A stretch of DNA of 64,000 nt, taken from assembly GCF_015082335.1 (NCBI RefSeq), contig NZ_BLRL01000001.1:1-64000 (forward strand). The letters run 5' to 3'. Each line of letters opens with the position of its first letter. The stretch's first letter is position 1. The notes under the pieces are model-generated. The model worked only from the letters and a program-made list of their open reading frames with translations, made no database searches and had not been told where the DNA came from. This DNA is from Moritella sp. F3 (lineage in GTDB: Bacteria; Pseudomonadota; Gammaproteobacteria; Enterobacterales; Moritellaceae). The position numbers were made by a program, and so were the translations under genes. This document shows positions 37,798 through 45,913 of the stretch, one piece after another.

Positions 37798-39540
37798 ATG
37801 CTTTTAAAAAAGACTAAATTAGCAGGGATTATTAGTCTCGTATTCTGTTCGAATGCAATGGCGGTATCAATTACTGACCTGACTAGCAGTATAACTATAC
37901 CTACTGATGGTCAGTTTGGCCCATTTGTATCAGCAATGGATACGTCAAGTGCTGCAACCAGCACTGCTATCTATACTAATACATATGCACAATCGTTTAC
38001 TTATGATATTGGTGCACCTTGGACATATGGTGCTAGTCAATACGACGAGTATTGCGTTTATAACTCTGATGTTTGTGAGATGCTTTGGGATGGAGCAAGG
38101 TCTGATGGAAGCGACGGCTTACATTCATGGCGTATCAACATACTGAATACTTATGCCGGGGGTTATAAATCTGAAAGCACCGCGCAAAACAAAGATGGTG
38201 TTTCGGTTAAAGTAACAGCCTTAGATGGAAGTACACCTGTGGGTTATAATACCAGCGATACTCAGGGAGAGTTTGTCCGACGCGCATTTTATGGCGAAAA
38301 ACAACTTTTATCAGCAGGCGATTCAGATCAGAATGGTGGGTTTAGTTCTGCACATGACGTGGCACAAGTTGATGTAAAATCAAAAGATAATTCTGCAATT
38401 GAATTTTCTAGTAAGTTAATTGTTGGACAGTCTAACATTCGAACAAGTGGGTCTTCTCAGTTCGATTATTGCTTCAATTATGGCTCTAGTGATGACCGCT
38501 ATGATTATGGTGATTTATATAACTGTCCTGGTTATGATCTGCAGGCTAGCTACTGGAATGCGGAACAATTAGCAGTTAATGCATTATACTTTGCTTCCGA
38601 TTGGATAAATGGTGGAACTGATGCTGTATTGATAGCAAATGCTTATGCTATCAATACTTCTGGTTTTGCCGTTGGTTTCTCTACCAAGCAAGTTTATTCG
38701 TCAACAAGTGGTGGCCGTGCTCGGGCAACGGTATTTAAACCAAATGTACAGGCTGATAGCACTCTTAAATATGCAAGATCTGAAATAGTTAAGCCTGATG
38801 ATGATGATGTTATTCGTGATACTGTTGCTATCGATATTACAGATCAAGTTTATGTCGAGCCTGTAACAGTAGGTGGTGATGGTACATTTTCTCCAGCTAA
38901 CGGAACTGATGCATCACAGCCTTTTATTATTGTCGGTAACCGCACTTACAGTGTGGCACAAAATAGAAGTTATGCGACGGAGTTCTACACTTATGATTTA
39001 GCAAGTGGTGAAACACATTATCCATTTCAGGCAAACCCGATTAAAGGCGCTAACTCACAAGTTAGCAAAATTAATAATGACGGTTTAGTTGTTGGTTGGC
39101 GTGATGCGCGTGGTGAAACGTCACCTACTGCAGATGGTTCCGCACGTTTCCAAAGTGCATTTGTGTATGATTACAAAAATAAGAAGTCAGCTTATTTAGA
39201 TGACTTATACTGTAAAGAGATTAATGACGGCAATATCTCTGGAGATGTACGTTATCGTTTTTCTAATGCTATAAGTATTACTGACAATAATAGTAACTCG
39301 TACACGATTGTCGCTAATGGTTTTGATTACAAAAACGCTGAAAACTACAAGAACAGAACTGGTTCATCGCCAGTAGTATTATCAATGACGGTCACTAAAG
39401 ATGAGCTAAATGATTTTGATAATTCATCTCAGTGTCCTGTTAAAGCTGAAGAAGACTATGAACGTAGTGGGGCTGGCATGGGGTGGTTTGTATTATTACC
39501 TACCATGATGCTTTTATTCCGCCGTTTTAAGCGTGATTAG
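37798..39540 (+). CDS. DUF3466-family exported protein with membrane-sorting tail
   Basis: This 580-residue protein has a signal peptide (about residues 1-22), a long Ser/Asp/Tyr-rich beta domain typical of DUF3466 proteins of Vibrio and Shewanella, and a C-terminal tail with a small-residue motif, a hydrophobic stretch and a basic end (SGAGMGWFVLLP... then RRFKRD). That tail resembles the GlyGly-CTERM signal cut by rhombosortase, though it is degenerate. Six cysteines in the mature part suggest disulphides. The gene follows uup by 15 bases and ends at a strong terminator before rmf. The function is unknown. Confidence 0.82.
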   Translation: MLLKKTKLAGIISLVFCSNAMAVSITDLTSSITIPTDGQFGPFVSAMDTSSAATSTAIYTNTYAQSFTYDIGAPWTYGASQYDEYCVYNSDVCEMLWDGARSDGSDGLHSWRINILNTYAGGYKSESTAQNKDGVSVKVTALDGSTPVGYNTSDTQGEFVRRAFYGEKQLLSAGDSDQNGGFSSAHDVAQVDVKSKDNSAIEFSSKLIVGQSNIRTSGSSQFDYCFNYGSSDDRYDYGDLYNCPGYDLQASYWNAEQLAVNALYFASDWINGGTDAVLIANAYAINTSGFAVGFSTKQVYSSTSGGRARATVFKPNVQADSTLKYARSEIVKPDDDDVIRDTVAIDITDQVYVEPVTVGGDGTFSPANGTDASQPFIIVGNRTYSVAQNRSYATEFYTYDLASGETHYPFQANPIKGANSQVSKINNDGLVVGWRDARGETSPTADGSARFQSAFVYDYKNKKSAYLDDLYCKEINDGNISGDVRYRFSNAISITDNNSNSYTIVANGFDYKNAENYKNRTGSSPVVLSMTVTKDELNDFDNSSQCPVKAEEDYERSGAGMGWFVLLPTMMLLFRRFKRD

Positions 39541-39570
39541 TTAAGCACTAAACATTATGTTTTGTCTTTC

Positions 39571-39604
39571 AAAGCCACCGTGATTTCATTACGGTGGCTT
39601 TTTT
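39571..39604 (+). terminator. Intrinsic terminator after the DUF3466 gene
   Basis: AAAGCCACCGT and ACGGTGGCTTT pair perfectly over eleven bases around a 9-base loop, followed by TTT. It closes the uup operon 30 bases after its last stop codon. Confidence 0.88.
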
Positions 39605-39692
39605 ATTTGATTTGTCGCATATCTTGGCCTATTACTTAGTAGAGGCATTGGAAGTCTCTGCTTTAAGTTATACATTTTTTGAGGAATCTAGA

Positions 39693-39869
39693 ATGAAGAG
39701 ACAGAAAAGAGATCGTTTGGAAAGAGCATATTCGAAAGGTTATCAAGCTGGAACCGCTGGCCGTTCGAATGAAGTTTGTCCATTTCAAAGCGCAGATTCG
39801 CGAGGTCAATGGTTAGGTGGGTGGCGTGAAGCACAAGAGATCCGAAGTACAGGGTTCTTCATGAAATAG
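39693..39869 (+). CDS. rmf: Ribosome modulation factor
   Basis: This 58-residue basic protein dimerises 70S ribosomes into inactive 100S particles in stationary phase. MKRQKRDRLERAYSKGYQAG and the QWLGGWREA motif are almost those of E. coli RMF (55 residues). An upstream in-frame start at 39594 would add 33 unrelated residues and lies in the preceding terminator; the ATG at 39693 with GAGGAATC ahead is clearly the right one. It is the last backbone gene before the prophage. Confidence 0.95.
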   Translation: MKRQKRDRLERAYSKGYQAGTAGRSNEVCPFQSADSRGQWLGGWREAQEIRSTGFFMK

Positions 39870-39884
39870 TTAATTGATGAATAC

Positions 39885-39910
39885 AAAAAAGCCCCAAAAA
39901 AGGGGCTAAT
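39885..39910. terminator. rmf terminator hairpin, probable attL core
   Basis: AGCCCC pairs with GGGGCT around six A. On the minus strand the stem is followed by TTTTTTGTAT, so it can end the int transcript. On the plus strand the T tract expected after the rmf terminator is missing: the sequence goes on AATAGAACC. The upstream A run suggests that the original terminator was symmetrical. The simplest reading is that the phage crossover lies in this hairpin and that the T tract moved to attR, outside the window. This is an inference. Confidence 0.5.
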
Positions 39911-39953
39911 AGAACCCCGTTACAACAGGCTCCGCCCCTGTTTACGGGGTTCT
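39911..39953. repeat. Nested GC-rich hairpin at the phage edge
   Basis: AGAACCCCGT (39911-39920) pairs perfectly with ACGGGGTTCT (39944-39953), and inside it AACAGG pairs with CCTGTT. It lies 48 bases past the stop of int. There is no T tract on either side. It may be part of the integrase or factor binding region of the att site, or an RNA end structure. Confidence 0.6.
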
Positions 39954-40001
39954 GTGCGTTTAATGAGTAGCAGTAAATGGCACTGAATAGTACTAATTTG
40001 G

Positions 40002-40970
40002 TCACAATGTGGACACTGGGTTGTACTTCATCGCCTCATTTAAATAGTCCGGTGCAAGGTGTGAATAGGTCATTGTTTGCATTATCGTGGAGTGTCCTAA
40101 TATTTTCTGCAGCGTTAATATATTGCCACCGTTCATCATAAAGTGACTGGCAAACGAGTGTCGTAAAACATGCGAAGCCTGACCTTTAGGTATGTCGAAT
40201 TGTTGCTGTTTAAGTATGGCAAGGAATAGGGTATATGACCCATTAAATAGTCGGCCACTTTTTCCATGCGAAATCTCATTTAAAAGCTCATCAGTGATTG
40301 GAACTGTTCTGTTTCTACCATTCTTAGTATCACCAAATATAACTCGTCCGTGCACAATGTCACTACTTTTCAATTCTGCTGATTCACTCCAACGCGCACC
40401 GGTGGATAAACATAACTTAGCAATATGCAATTCGTCACCACTCAAACTCGCCAATAATTGCTTTATCTCAGCTTTAGTTAAGAACCCCATTTCTGGCGCT
40501 CGTACCTTTAATGGCCCCATGCCTTTGAATGGATGTTCATTGTGGAACTCTTCGGCTTTAATCAATGCAGTGAAAACACTACTCAATCTGGTTTGGTTAC
40601 GGTTGATTGATGCGGGCTTCATACCTCCGGCCATTTTATCTGCTCGATATTGCATGAAACGTTGTCGTGTTAGTTGGTCAGCTTTAAGATTACCTAAATC
40701 AGCATTAATCGTGATTAAGTGCTTAAGCTCTCTAGAGCCAGTCTTTAACTGCTGACCATGATAGTGGTACCAAAGATGGATTAAGTCGATGAGAGGGCGC
40801 TTATCTGCTGTTTTTTCAACCCAATCTTTTTGATTTTGAGTTGATAGAAGCCAGCGCTCATACTTTTGCGCTTCACCTTTGGTCGTAAACTTCTTTCTGT
40901 AGCGTTTACCGTCACGGCCTTGTGGTCGGCAATCTACTTCATAGCCGTTCGTTATAGATTTAATAGACAT
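40002..40970 (-). CDS. int: Phage integrase (tyrosine recombinase)
   Basis: This 322-residue site-specific recombinase integrates and, with Cox, excises the phage. It has an N-terminal arm-binding domain, a SAM-like core-binding domain (about 60-150), and the catalytic domain with Arg in STGARWSES (about 193), HVLRH (His and Arg of box II), LGHSTI (third His) and the Tyr nucleophile in MTYSHL near residue 303. All catalytic residues are present. It resembles P2/HP1-group integrases. Its 3' end points at rmf, which fits the P2 arrangement in which the att site lies past the end of int. Confidence 0.92.
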   Translation of the reverse strand: MSIKSITNGYEVDCRPQGRDGKRYRKKFTTKGEAQKYERWLLSTQNQKDWVEKTADKRPLIDLIHLWYHYHGQQLKTGSRELKHLITINADLGNLKADQLTRQRFMQYRADKMAGGMKPASINRNQTRLSSVFTALIKAEEFHNEHPFKGMGPLKVRAPEMGFLTKAEIKQLLASLSGDELHIAKLCLSTGARWSESAELKSSDIVHGRVIFGDTKNGRNRTVPITDELLNEISHGKSGRLFNGSYTLFLAILKQQQFDIPKGQASHVLRHSFASHFMMNGGNILTLQKILGHSTIMQTMTYSHLAPDYLNEAMKYNPVSTL

Positions 40971-41421
40971 AAACAGCCTTAGTGTTACTGGTGTTATATA
41001 CAGTTTTAATGCAGCATCATAAGGTTTAAATTAGGAGTGTTCAATGTTTGATTGTAGTTGTACGATACATTGTTTAAAAAATGTAACTACTTGAAGTATA
41101 TTGAAAGAGGATCGATAAGATTACTTTAAATAGCATAGTTTGTTTATTTTTTAGTTCGTCACACTTTGTCATAAAATACACGATTTTTCCTTGCTATAAA
41201 ATTAAATTTCAATAAAATCAGTCGTATGCTTGTCCTTGTGAATAATTTAGAGGACTTGGAAAATAAATAACAGGACTGCACGCTTTCTCTGAATCTGCTT
41301 TAATATCAGGTTACAATTTTATTTTTCATCTTATTAGTTACTATTAACTAGAGTGAATAGATTTGGAAAATCGAGAGCCCTGTTATACAAATGTTAGCCA
41401 TCATGTAAATAGGAAAAATTT
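40971..41421. other. Intergenic region between int and the accessory island
   Basis: This 451-base AT-rich stretch holds the start regions of the divergent int and repeat-protein genes. I see an imperfect hairpin at 41054-41090 (GTAGTT/AACTAC and ACAT/ATGT with a 7-base bulge), which could be a binding site, and a ribosome-binding site AGGAA just before 41422. No small gene of credible length was found. Confidence 0.5.
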
Positions 41422-42423
41422 GTGTCACTGACTAAAGATATAAGAAAAGTAGCTCTAAGTGAAGTACCGGCAGGTGAAGTACCGGCAGGTGAAGTACCGG
41501 CAGGTGAAGTACCGGCAGGTGAAGTACCGGCAGGTGAAGTACCGGCAGGTGAAGTACCGGCAGGTGAAGTACCGGCAGGTGAAGTACCGGCAGGTGAAGT
41601 ACCGGCAGGTGAAGTACCGGCAGGTGAAGTACCACCAGGTAAAGTACCACCAGGTAAAGTATCGTCAAATAGAATTCTTGAATTAAAGACAGAGAAATCA
41701 AATGCTGAAAAGTGGTCTGAGTTATTTCAGTTTAGATGGTGGCTAGTAGTTTTATCTTCTATTTCTGGTGCGGTTTTTGTTTATATGCAAGCTATACAAA
41801 ATGTTACAACCGAAATAACCTCAGTTAAAGCGATTCCTGTGATTATTTTAGGGGGTGTTACTGGAGTGTTAATTTACGGAGTTTTAGTTGGGTATATAAA
41901 ACTGTTATTTGGGGTGGTCGTAAGTAAGATCGACATTAAATTGGCTAAAGAGGGAGCTGAAGAGCTACAAGAAAAAATTGAAGAAAATTTCTTTACTAAA
42001 TTAGTTCAAATAAACTTTAAATACATCGATCAATATTACCTTCAGACTCAAGAACAAGCTAATAAAAGCTTTCGCTTAGCTATGTTTGCGTGTGTATCTG
42101 GTTTGTTAATTGTGACCGTTGGCATTGTTATGATGTTCCAAGGAAAGGTTGAGCCAGCTTATGTAACAACTGCAACGGGTTTATTAACAGAATTTATTGC
42201 AGCTATATTTTTCTATCTTTATAACAAGACAATTGTAAAAATGAGCGAGTATCATCAAAAGCTGGTCATAACTCAAAATATCAGCCTTGCACTAAAAATA
42301 GCTGAAACTCTCCCTGAGAAGGAGAGGGTTGAATCACAACAAGAATTGATTAAAAAATTAACTGAAAATGTTAATCAATTTCTAAGTCTAAATAGCAATA
42401 TGGCTGAAAAACGCGTCAATTAA
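41422..42423 (+). CDS. Four-TM membrane protein with (EVPAG)n N-terminal repeat, TRADD-N-associated-like
   Basis: This 333-residue protein starts with GTG after AGGAA. Residues 14-83 are fourteen pentapeptides: eleven EVPAG, then EVPPG, KVPPG and KVSSN. Two transmembrane helices follow (about 105-124 and 138-162), then an amphipathic helical part (about 165-215), and two more helices (about 216-236 and 243-263), ending in a charged coiled-coil tail. The second half, with YYLQTQEQANKSFRLAMFAC and AYVTTATGLLTEFIAAIFFYLYN split here only for length, resembles the two-TM domain associated with TRADD-N in bacterial immunity proteins, as I remember it. It lies between int and cI with a predicted nuclease/ATPase pair, so a membrane effector role in phage defence is plausible but unproven. 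Confidence 0.7.
   Translation: MSLTKDIRKVALSEVPAGEVPAGEVPAGEVPAGEVPAGEVPAGEVPAGEVPAGEVPAGEVPAGEVPAGEVPPGKVPPGKVSSNRILELKTEKSNAEKWSELFQFRWWLVVLSSISGAVFVYMQAIQNVTTEITSVKAIPVIILGGVTGVLIYGVLVGYIKLLFGVVVSKIDIKLAKEGAEELQEKIEENFFTKLVQINFKYIDQYYLQTQEQANKSFRLAMFACVSGLLIVTVGIVMMFQGKVEPAYVTTATGLLTEFIAAIFFYLYNKTIVKMSEYHQKLVITQNISLALKIAETLPEKERVESQQELIKKLTENVNQFLSLNSNMAEKRVN
41461..41670 (+). repeat. 15-bp in-frame tandem repeat, 11 perfect plus 3 degenerate copies
   Basis: The unit GAAGTACCGGCAGGT is repeated eleven times without a single change (41461-41625). It is followed by GAAGTACCACCAGGT, AAAGTACCACCAGGT and AAAGTATCGTCAAAT. Fifteen bases equal five codons, so copy-number change keeps the frame. 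The perfection of the array indicates recent expansion or active homogenisation. There are no spacers, so it is not a CRISPR array. Confidence 0.98.
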
Positions 42424-42434
42424 GACACTCGTAA

Positions 42435-42455
42435 GCTCGCGTATATTACGCGGGC
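42435..42455 (+). terminator. Hairpin after the repeat-protein gene
   Basis: CGCGTA pairs with TACGCG around TAT, extended by three outer pairs. It lies about 10 bases after the stop codon at 42423. There is no T tract, so its role as terminator is uncertain. Confidence 0.35.
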
Positions 42456-42588
42456 GTTAAGGGTTTAGAATAAGCTGTATGAGAAACATATCAACAATTA
42501 AATAATATCAAGATAGTAGTGGATATTATCGAAGCTTCCGACGTTGATAAATTGTTCTGTTATGGCAATGATTCAGCCTATAAAATTG

Positions 42589-42840
42589 TTAGGATGCTTC
42601 AATTAGCCTCAGGCTATACCCCAAATAAACCTCTCTTAACAAAATAGGCATCGTGATCAGGTAAAATATTCCTACTATCATCGAAGTAGAAAAAGCCCAG
42701 CGCATATAGAACAGTTTCAATCGTGCCTTATCAATCTTCATATTCATTTCTATTTGTTCAAAACCATAAGTAGCAAAATAAACTCCTACATGCGTAATAA
42801 ATAATGTTGCGATAAGTACGTTCATCATTGACTCTGTCAT
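42589..42840 (-). CDS. Small two-TM membrane protein, unknown
   Basis: This 83-residue frame encodes two hydrophobic helices (about residues 7-24 and 46-68) separated by a charged segment with ARLKLFYMRW. It has no recognised family. No good ribosome-binding site precedes the first ATG; the fifth and sixth residues are also Met and could be the start. It is the only minus-strand gene of the accessory island and is read against its neighbours. It could be a small toxin, an immunity protein or a regulator of the neighbouring membrane protein, but nothing in the sequence decides this. Confidence 0.45.
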   Translation of the reverse strand: MTESMMNVLIATLFITHVGVYFATYGFEQIEMNMKIDKARLKLFYMRWAFSTSMIVGIFYLITMPILLREVYLGYSLRLIEAS

Positions 42841-43101
42841 GCTTTCAGTTCTGTGGTGGTGGGGGATACTATAAAGTTAGCTCTAGAATTATTTTTTGCA
42901 AAAACATGGAGTACTTTAGCTTTAAGTTGTGAGTTAGATTACGAGGGTGAATATTTGGGAGTGACACTTGTCTTTATTCTGAAGGTCAGTGACTAAAATA
43001 GGCGGTTTAGTTCGTATGATCCCCCTCAGACTTACAATAATACCAGCATAATATTAACATGTTTATGTTCTATCCTCGTTAGATCATTATTTAAATGAAT
43101 A

Positions 43102-44181
43102 TTGATTGATAAGAGATCATATTTGGGATATCTTTCTTTAAGTTATTGCTTCTATTGGACTATTGCCTTGTATACATTCAAAAATACTGAAATCAATAAT
43201 GAAAAAGCATCTGATTCAGAAGCAAAGTCAATGCTTTACTTAGTAGGTATGCACCAAGAAAGTGAAGAGATAGATATAATTACATTCGATTGTTTTAATG
43301 ATGTTACAGGCTCAACAGATTCTTTTTCGAAAATGTGGGATATACAAAGCAAAAATTATAGCTACTTTCCACCATCAAAAATAGGAGAAAGCTTATACAC
43401 TTTGTATGATAATTTTATTTCATCTTTTAAATTTCATGAATATATTCTTTTCTGTAACCCTCTAAACCCCGATTACTTAAAAGATAATAGTAAATCTTAT
43501 TATAAATTCGATAACATCTCAGAATCGACAAAGTCTCGAATAATAACGAAGTTAACAAATATGATTCAAGAGAAAAGTAAAGCTTCTAATGCTCCTTTTC
43601 TAAATGAGTTCTTGGCCCAAGTTAATTTTTATGAAGACCATCATTCAAGAACTGATTATATAAAATCAATTTCAAAATTCAAAAATGTCGATGTAATAGA
43701 TGAGAAGATTTATGAAAATATATTTAAAGAAATAAGAGACAAGCAAAGTGCACTTAAGAATTCTTACATTGAAAACATTACGATAAACAAACCTGAAGAA
43801 GTGATTGGTTTCAAAAGGCACCTAACGAAAGTTCAAATACACACTTTAATTGTCAGTAAATTAGTAGGTATAGAAATATTTTCGTATGATGGTATCCCTA
43901 CGCCATTTTTCAAATATTTATCAGGTTTAGAAGAAGATGATATGGAAGACGTATTACTAGAGTGTAGATCGAATGTAAGCAAAGCCTTTTTTGACAAAAA
44001 TTCATATATATTATTTTGGTCTGTAATAGAGTTTATGATCTTTGAAATTCATAGGAATAAATCTAAGAAAGTCGATGAAATATATAAAAATACTAAAAGT
44101 AGTATATGTAAAATACCTAAATACTTAGATGAAATGAGCTTGAAATACCTCATATCATTATTACTATCAGGCCATAAATAA
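43102..44181 (+). CDS. Predicted restriction-endonuclease-fold protein of a two-gene defence-like pair
   Basis: This 359-residue (maximum) protein has near its N-terminus the pattern ITFDCFNDVTG followed by WDIQSKN (residues 60-85). An acidic residue (Asp67), then Asp80, Gln82 and Lys84, fit the D-QxK form of the PD-(D/E)xK nuclease fold seen in Cap4/DUF4297-like proteins. The rest is helical, with no membrane segments. The start is doubtful: the frame opens at TTG 43102 just after a stop; TTG 43123 has a better ribosome-binding site (AAGAGA), and ATG 43234 would remove 44 residues. The stop overlaps the ATPase start by one base (TAATG). The gene is clearly richer in A+T than the backbone, which suggests horizontal origin. 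The nuclease call is an inference from motifs. Confidence 0.62.
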   Translation: MIDKRSYLGYLSLSYCFYWTIALYTFKNTEINNEKASDSEAKSMLYLVGMHQESEEIDIITFDCFNDVTGSTDSFSKMWDIQSKNYSYFPPSKIGESLYTLYDNFISSFKFHEYILFCNPLNPDYLKDNSKSYYKFDNISESTKSRIITKLTNMIQEKSKASNAPFLNEFLAQVNFYEDHHSRTDYIKSISKFKNVDVIDEKIYENIFKEIRDKQSALKNSYIENITINKPEEVIGFKRHLTKVQIHTLIVSKLVGIEIFSYDGIPTPFFKYLSGLEEDDMEDVLLECRSNVSKAFFDKNSYILFWSVIEFMIFEIHRNKSKKVDEIYKNTKSSICKIPKYLDEMSLKYLISLLLSGHK

Positions 44182-45788
44182 TGCATGTAATAAAAATAGC
44201 GATAGGAAATCAAGAAGAAGCATTTATAGAGAATAGATTAACTTCTGGTCTAAATGTTATATTTAGTGATGACAATAACAGGGGTAAGACTCTGATTACT
44301 CAAGGGTTGATGTATTCAATAGGAAACCCTTCTATATTTCCGAATGGTTTCAACTTTAAAAATTACTATTTCTATTCCAAAATTGAGATGGCAGGAACTA
44401 TCTATGAGTTTCTTCGTAAAGGAAATTCATTTTCCATTAAGAGTAAAGATGAACACCGTTTTTTCACAACTGAAGCTGAATTTAGGTATTTTTTTCACAA
44501 GAGAATATACAATCTTCCTAATATATTGAAAAATAACCAAGAACAAATGATTGATTTTAGCTTGTTTTATGAGATGTTTTTTATAGGTCAAGATAAAAGA
44601 GATCCTTCAAACATCGTTCATCGTGGACGGTTCAATAAAAATGATTTTAAATCAATGCTTTTTTCGCTATTAAATATTGATGAGCAAGTAGAAGAAAGTT
44701 CTGATAATGATAAGATAAAGTTAGAGATAAAGAATCTCAAAAATGATCTAAAAATAGCATTAAAAAAACTTAAGCTTGTAAAGAAAAGCCCTTACGTGGC
44801 TTCGTATACATCAAGAAGTGCTGATTTTAAAGAAGCCAGTGACATGGTCATTTTTTTTAAAAATAAAAATACTGAAATTGCAAAGCTGAAAAATAAAAGA
44901 AGCCGTCTTATTAACAGGGTCTCTAAATTAGAGTCACTAATTCTTGAACTTCGTTCACTTAATCAGAATCTATCAGAAGGTGAAATTATTTGTGGTGAGT
45001 GTAAGAGCGATAAGATAATTTTTAAAACGGAAGATCTCGAATTTGAGGTAAGTAATAACGATGTTAGAAGAACAATACTTGCATCTATTAGAGAAAATGT
45101 AAAAGAAAAAGAGTTTGTAATTTCAGAGCTGACTTATCAGATTAATTATCTTCAAGATGAAGTTAATAAAAAAATGGTGCACACCCCACCTGATATTTTT
45201 CATCTAGCATTTTTCAAAGAAGAAATATTGGAAGAAGATAAGTACGACGTAGAAGCTACGGAGATTAATAAAAGAATTCAATTCCTGAATGTTCAACTAG
45301 AAAAATCTTCGACTAGAGTCGACATTAGTGATAGTAAAAAGAATGAAAAACTAGAATCTATTGTTAAGCTCATGTCATCATATCATGAGCTTATCGATCC
45401 AGAAGGGAAACTTTTTTTTGAAGACCTATTTTCTAAACGAGATACTGTATATTCCGGAAGTGACGGACAAGAATATTATTTCTGTAGGATCATGGCTTTA
45501 GACGAAGCATTAGGGCATCCGTTCCCATTAATTATAGATTCTTTTCGTGATGGTGAACTTTCTACTCGCAAAGAGGAAAAGATGCTGAAACTGTATTTTG
45601 CTTTACAAAAGCAAGTAATTCTAACATCGACCCTTAAGTCAGAAGAATACAAAACAAATAAATACTCTCAGGGATATATCAACTCTATTGATTATAGCGT
45701 ACATGATACTCATAAACTTCTAGGTGGAGTTGACCTAGATGAATTTAAGCAGATTTTAAGTAGCTTCAAACTTGGAATTACAACATAA
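44181..45788 (+). CDS. ABC/SMC-like ATPase with coiled coil and zinc-hook-like CxxC
   Basis: This 535-residue protein has a divergent P-loop SDDNNRGKT (residues 29-37; the first Gly of the motif is Asp30), a middle coiled coil (about 170-345) interrupted at its tip by CGEC (Cys271, Cys274), and a C-terminal half of the ATPase with a Walker-B-like strand PLIIDSFRDGE (Asp453, Glu459). This split head-coil-hook layout resembles RecF/Rad50-like ABC ATPases and especially those of the ABC-three-component conflict systems, as I remember them. It is coupled to the nuclease-like gene upstream. The pair probably senses infection by way of this ATPase and acts through the nuclease. The gene is AT-rich. 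A signature motif of ABC type is not evident to me. Confidence 0.68.
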   Translation: MHVIKIAIGNQEEAFIENRLTSGLNVIFSDDNNRGKTLITQGLMYSIGNPSIFPNGFNFKNYYFYSKIEMAGTIYEFLRKGNSFSIKSKDEHRFFTTEAEFRYFFHKRIYNLPNILKNNQEQMIDFSLFYEMFFIGQDKRDPSNIVHRGRFNKNDFKSMLFSLLNIDEQVEESSDNDKIKLEIKNLKNDLKIALKKLKLVKKSPYVASYTSRSADFKEASDMVIFFKNKNTEIAKLKNKRSRLINRVSKLESLILELRSLNQNLSEGEIICGECKSDKIIFKTEDLEFEVSNNDVRRTILASIRENVKEKEFVISELTYQINYLQDEVNKKMVHTPPDIFHLAFFKEEILEEDKYDVEATEINKRIQFLNVQLEKSSTRVDISDSKKNEKLESIVKLMSSYHELIDPEGKLFFEDLFSKRDTVYSGSDGQEYYFCRIMALDEALGHPFPLIIDSFRDGELSTRKEEKMLKLYFALQKQVILTSTLKSEEYKTNKYSQGYINSIDYSVHDTHKLLGGVDLDEFKQILSSFKLGITT

Positions 45789-45873
45789 TTTTTAATGCTC
45801 AAATTTGTTGTGACATAGTTAATCCTGAGTATCTAAAGTGCTAATGAAGTTAATACTCTTTTATCGAAAGTAA

Positions 45874-45908
45874 GATAGAGCGGACTAATCAAACTAGTCT
45901 GTTCTATC
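45874..45908. terminator. Bidirectional hairpin between the ATPase gene and cI
   Basis: The arms 45874-45887 and 45895-45908 pair over 14 positions, including two G-U pairs, around ATCAAAC. The hairpin lies in the gap of two convergent genes and directly follows the cI stop on the minus strand. The T tract is weak on both sides. Confidence 0.6.
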
Positions 45909-45913
45909 GAGAA

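Noticed and set aside
39870..40001. tRNA gene as integration site
   Set aside because: The GC-rich paired region was checked as a possible tRNA remnant, but there is no anticodon arm, T loop or CCA-like end; the structures are a terminator and a nested hairpin.
41461..41670. CRISPR array
   Set aside because: The units are contiguous, with no spacers, are only 15 bp long and are in frame in a coding gene; no cas gene is near.
41432..41701. Long open frames on both strands over the 15-bp repeat (LPVLH-type and KYRQV-type repeats)
   Set aside because: They exist only because a 15-bp unit without stop codons is open in several frames; they have no ribosome-binding site and no sequence beyond the repeat. 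The GTG-started frame continuing into TM helices is the gene.
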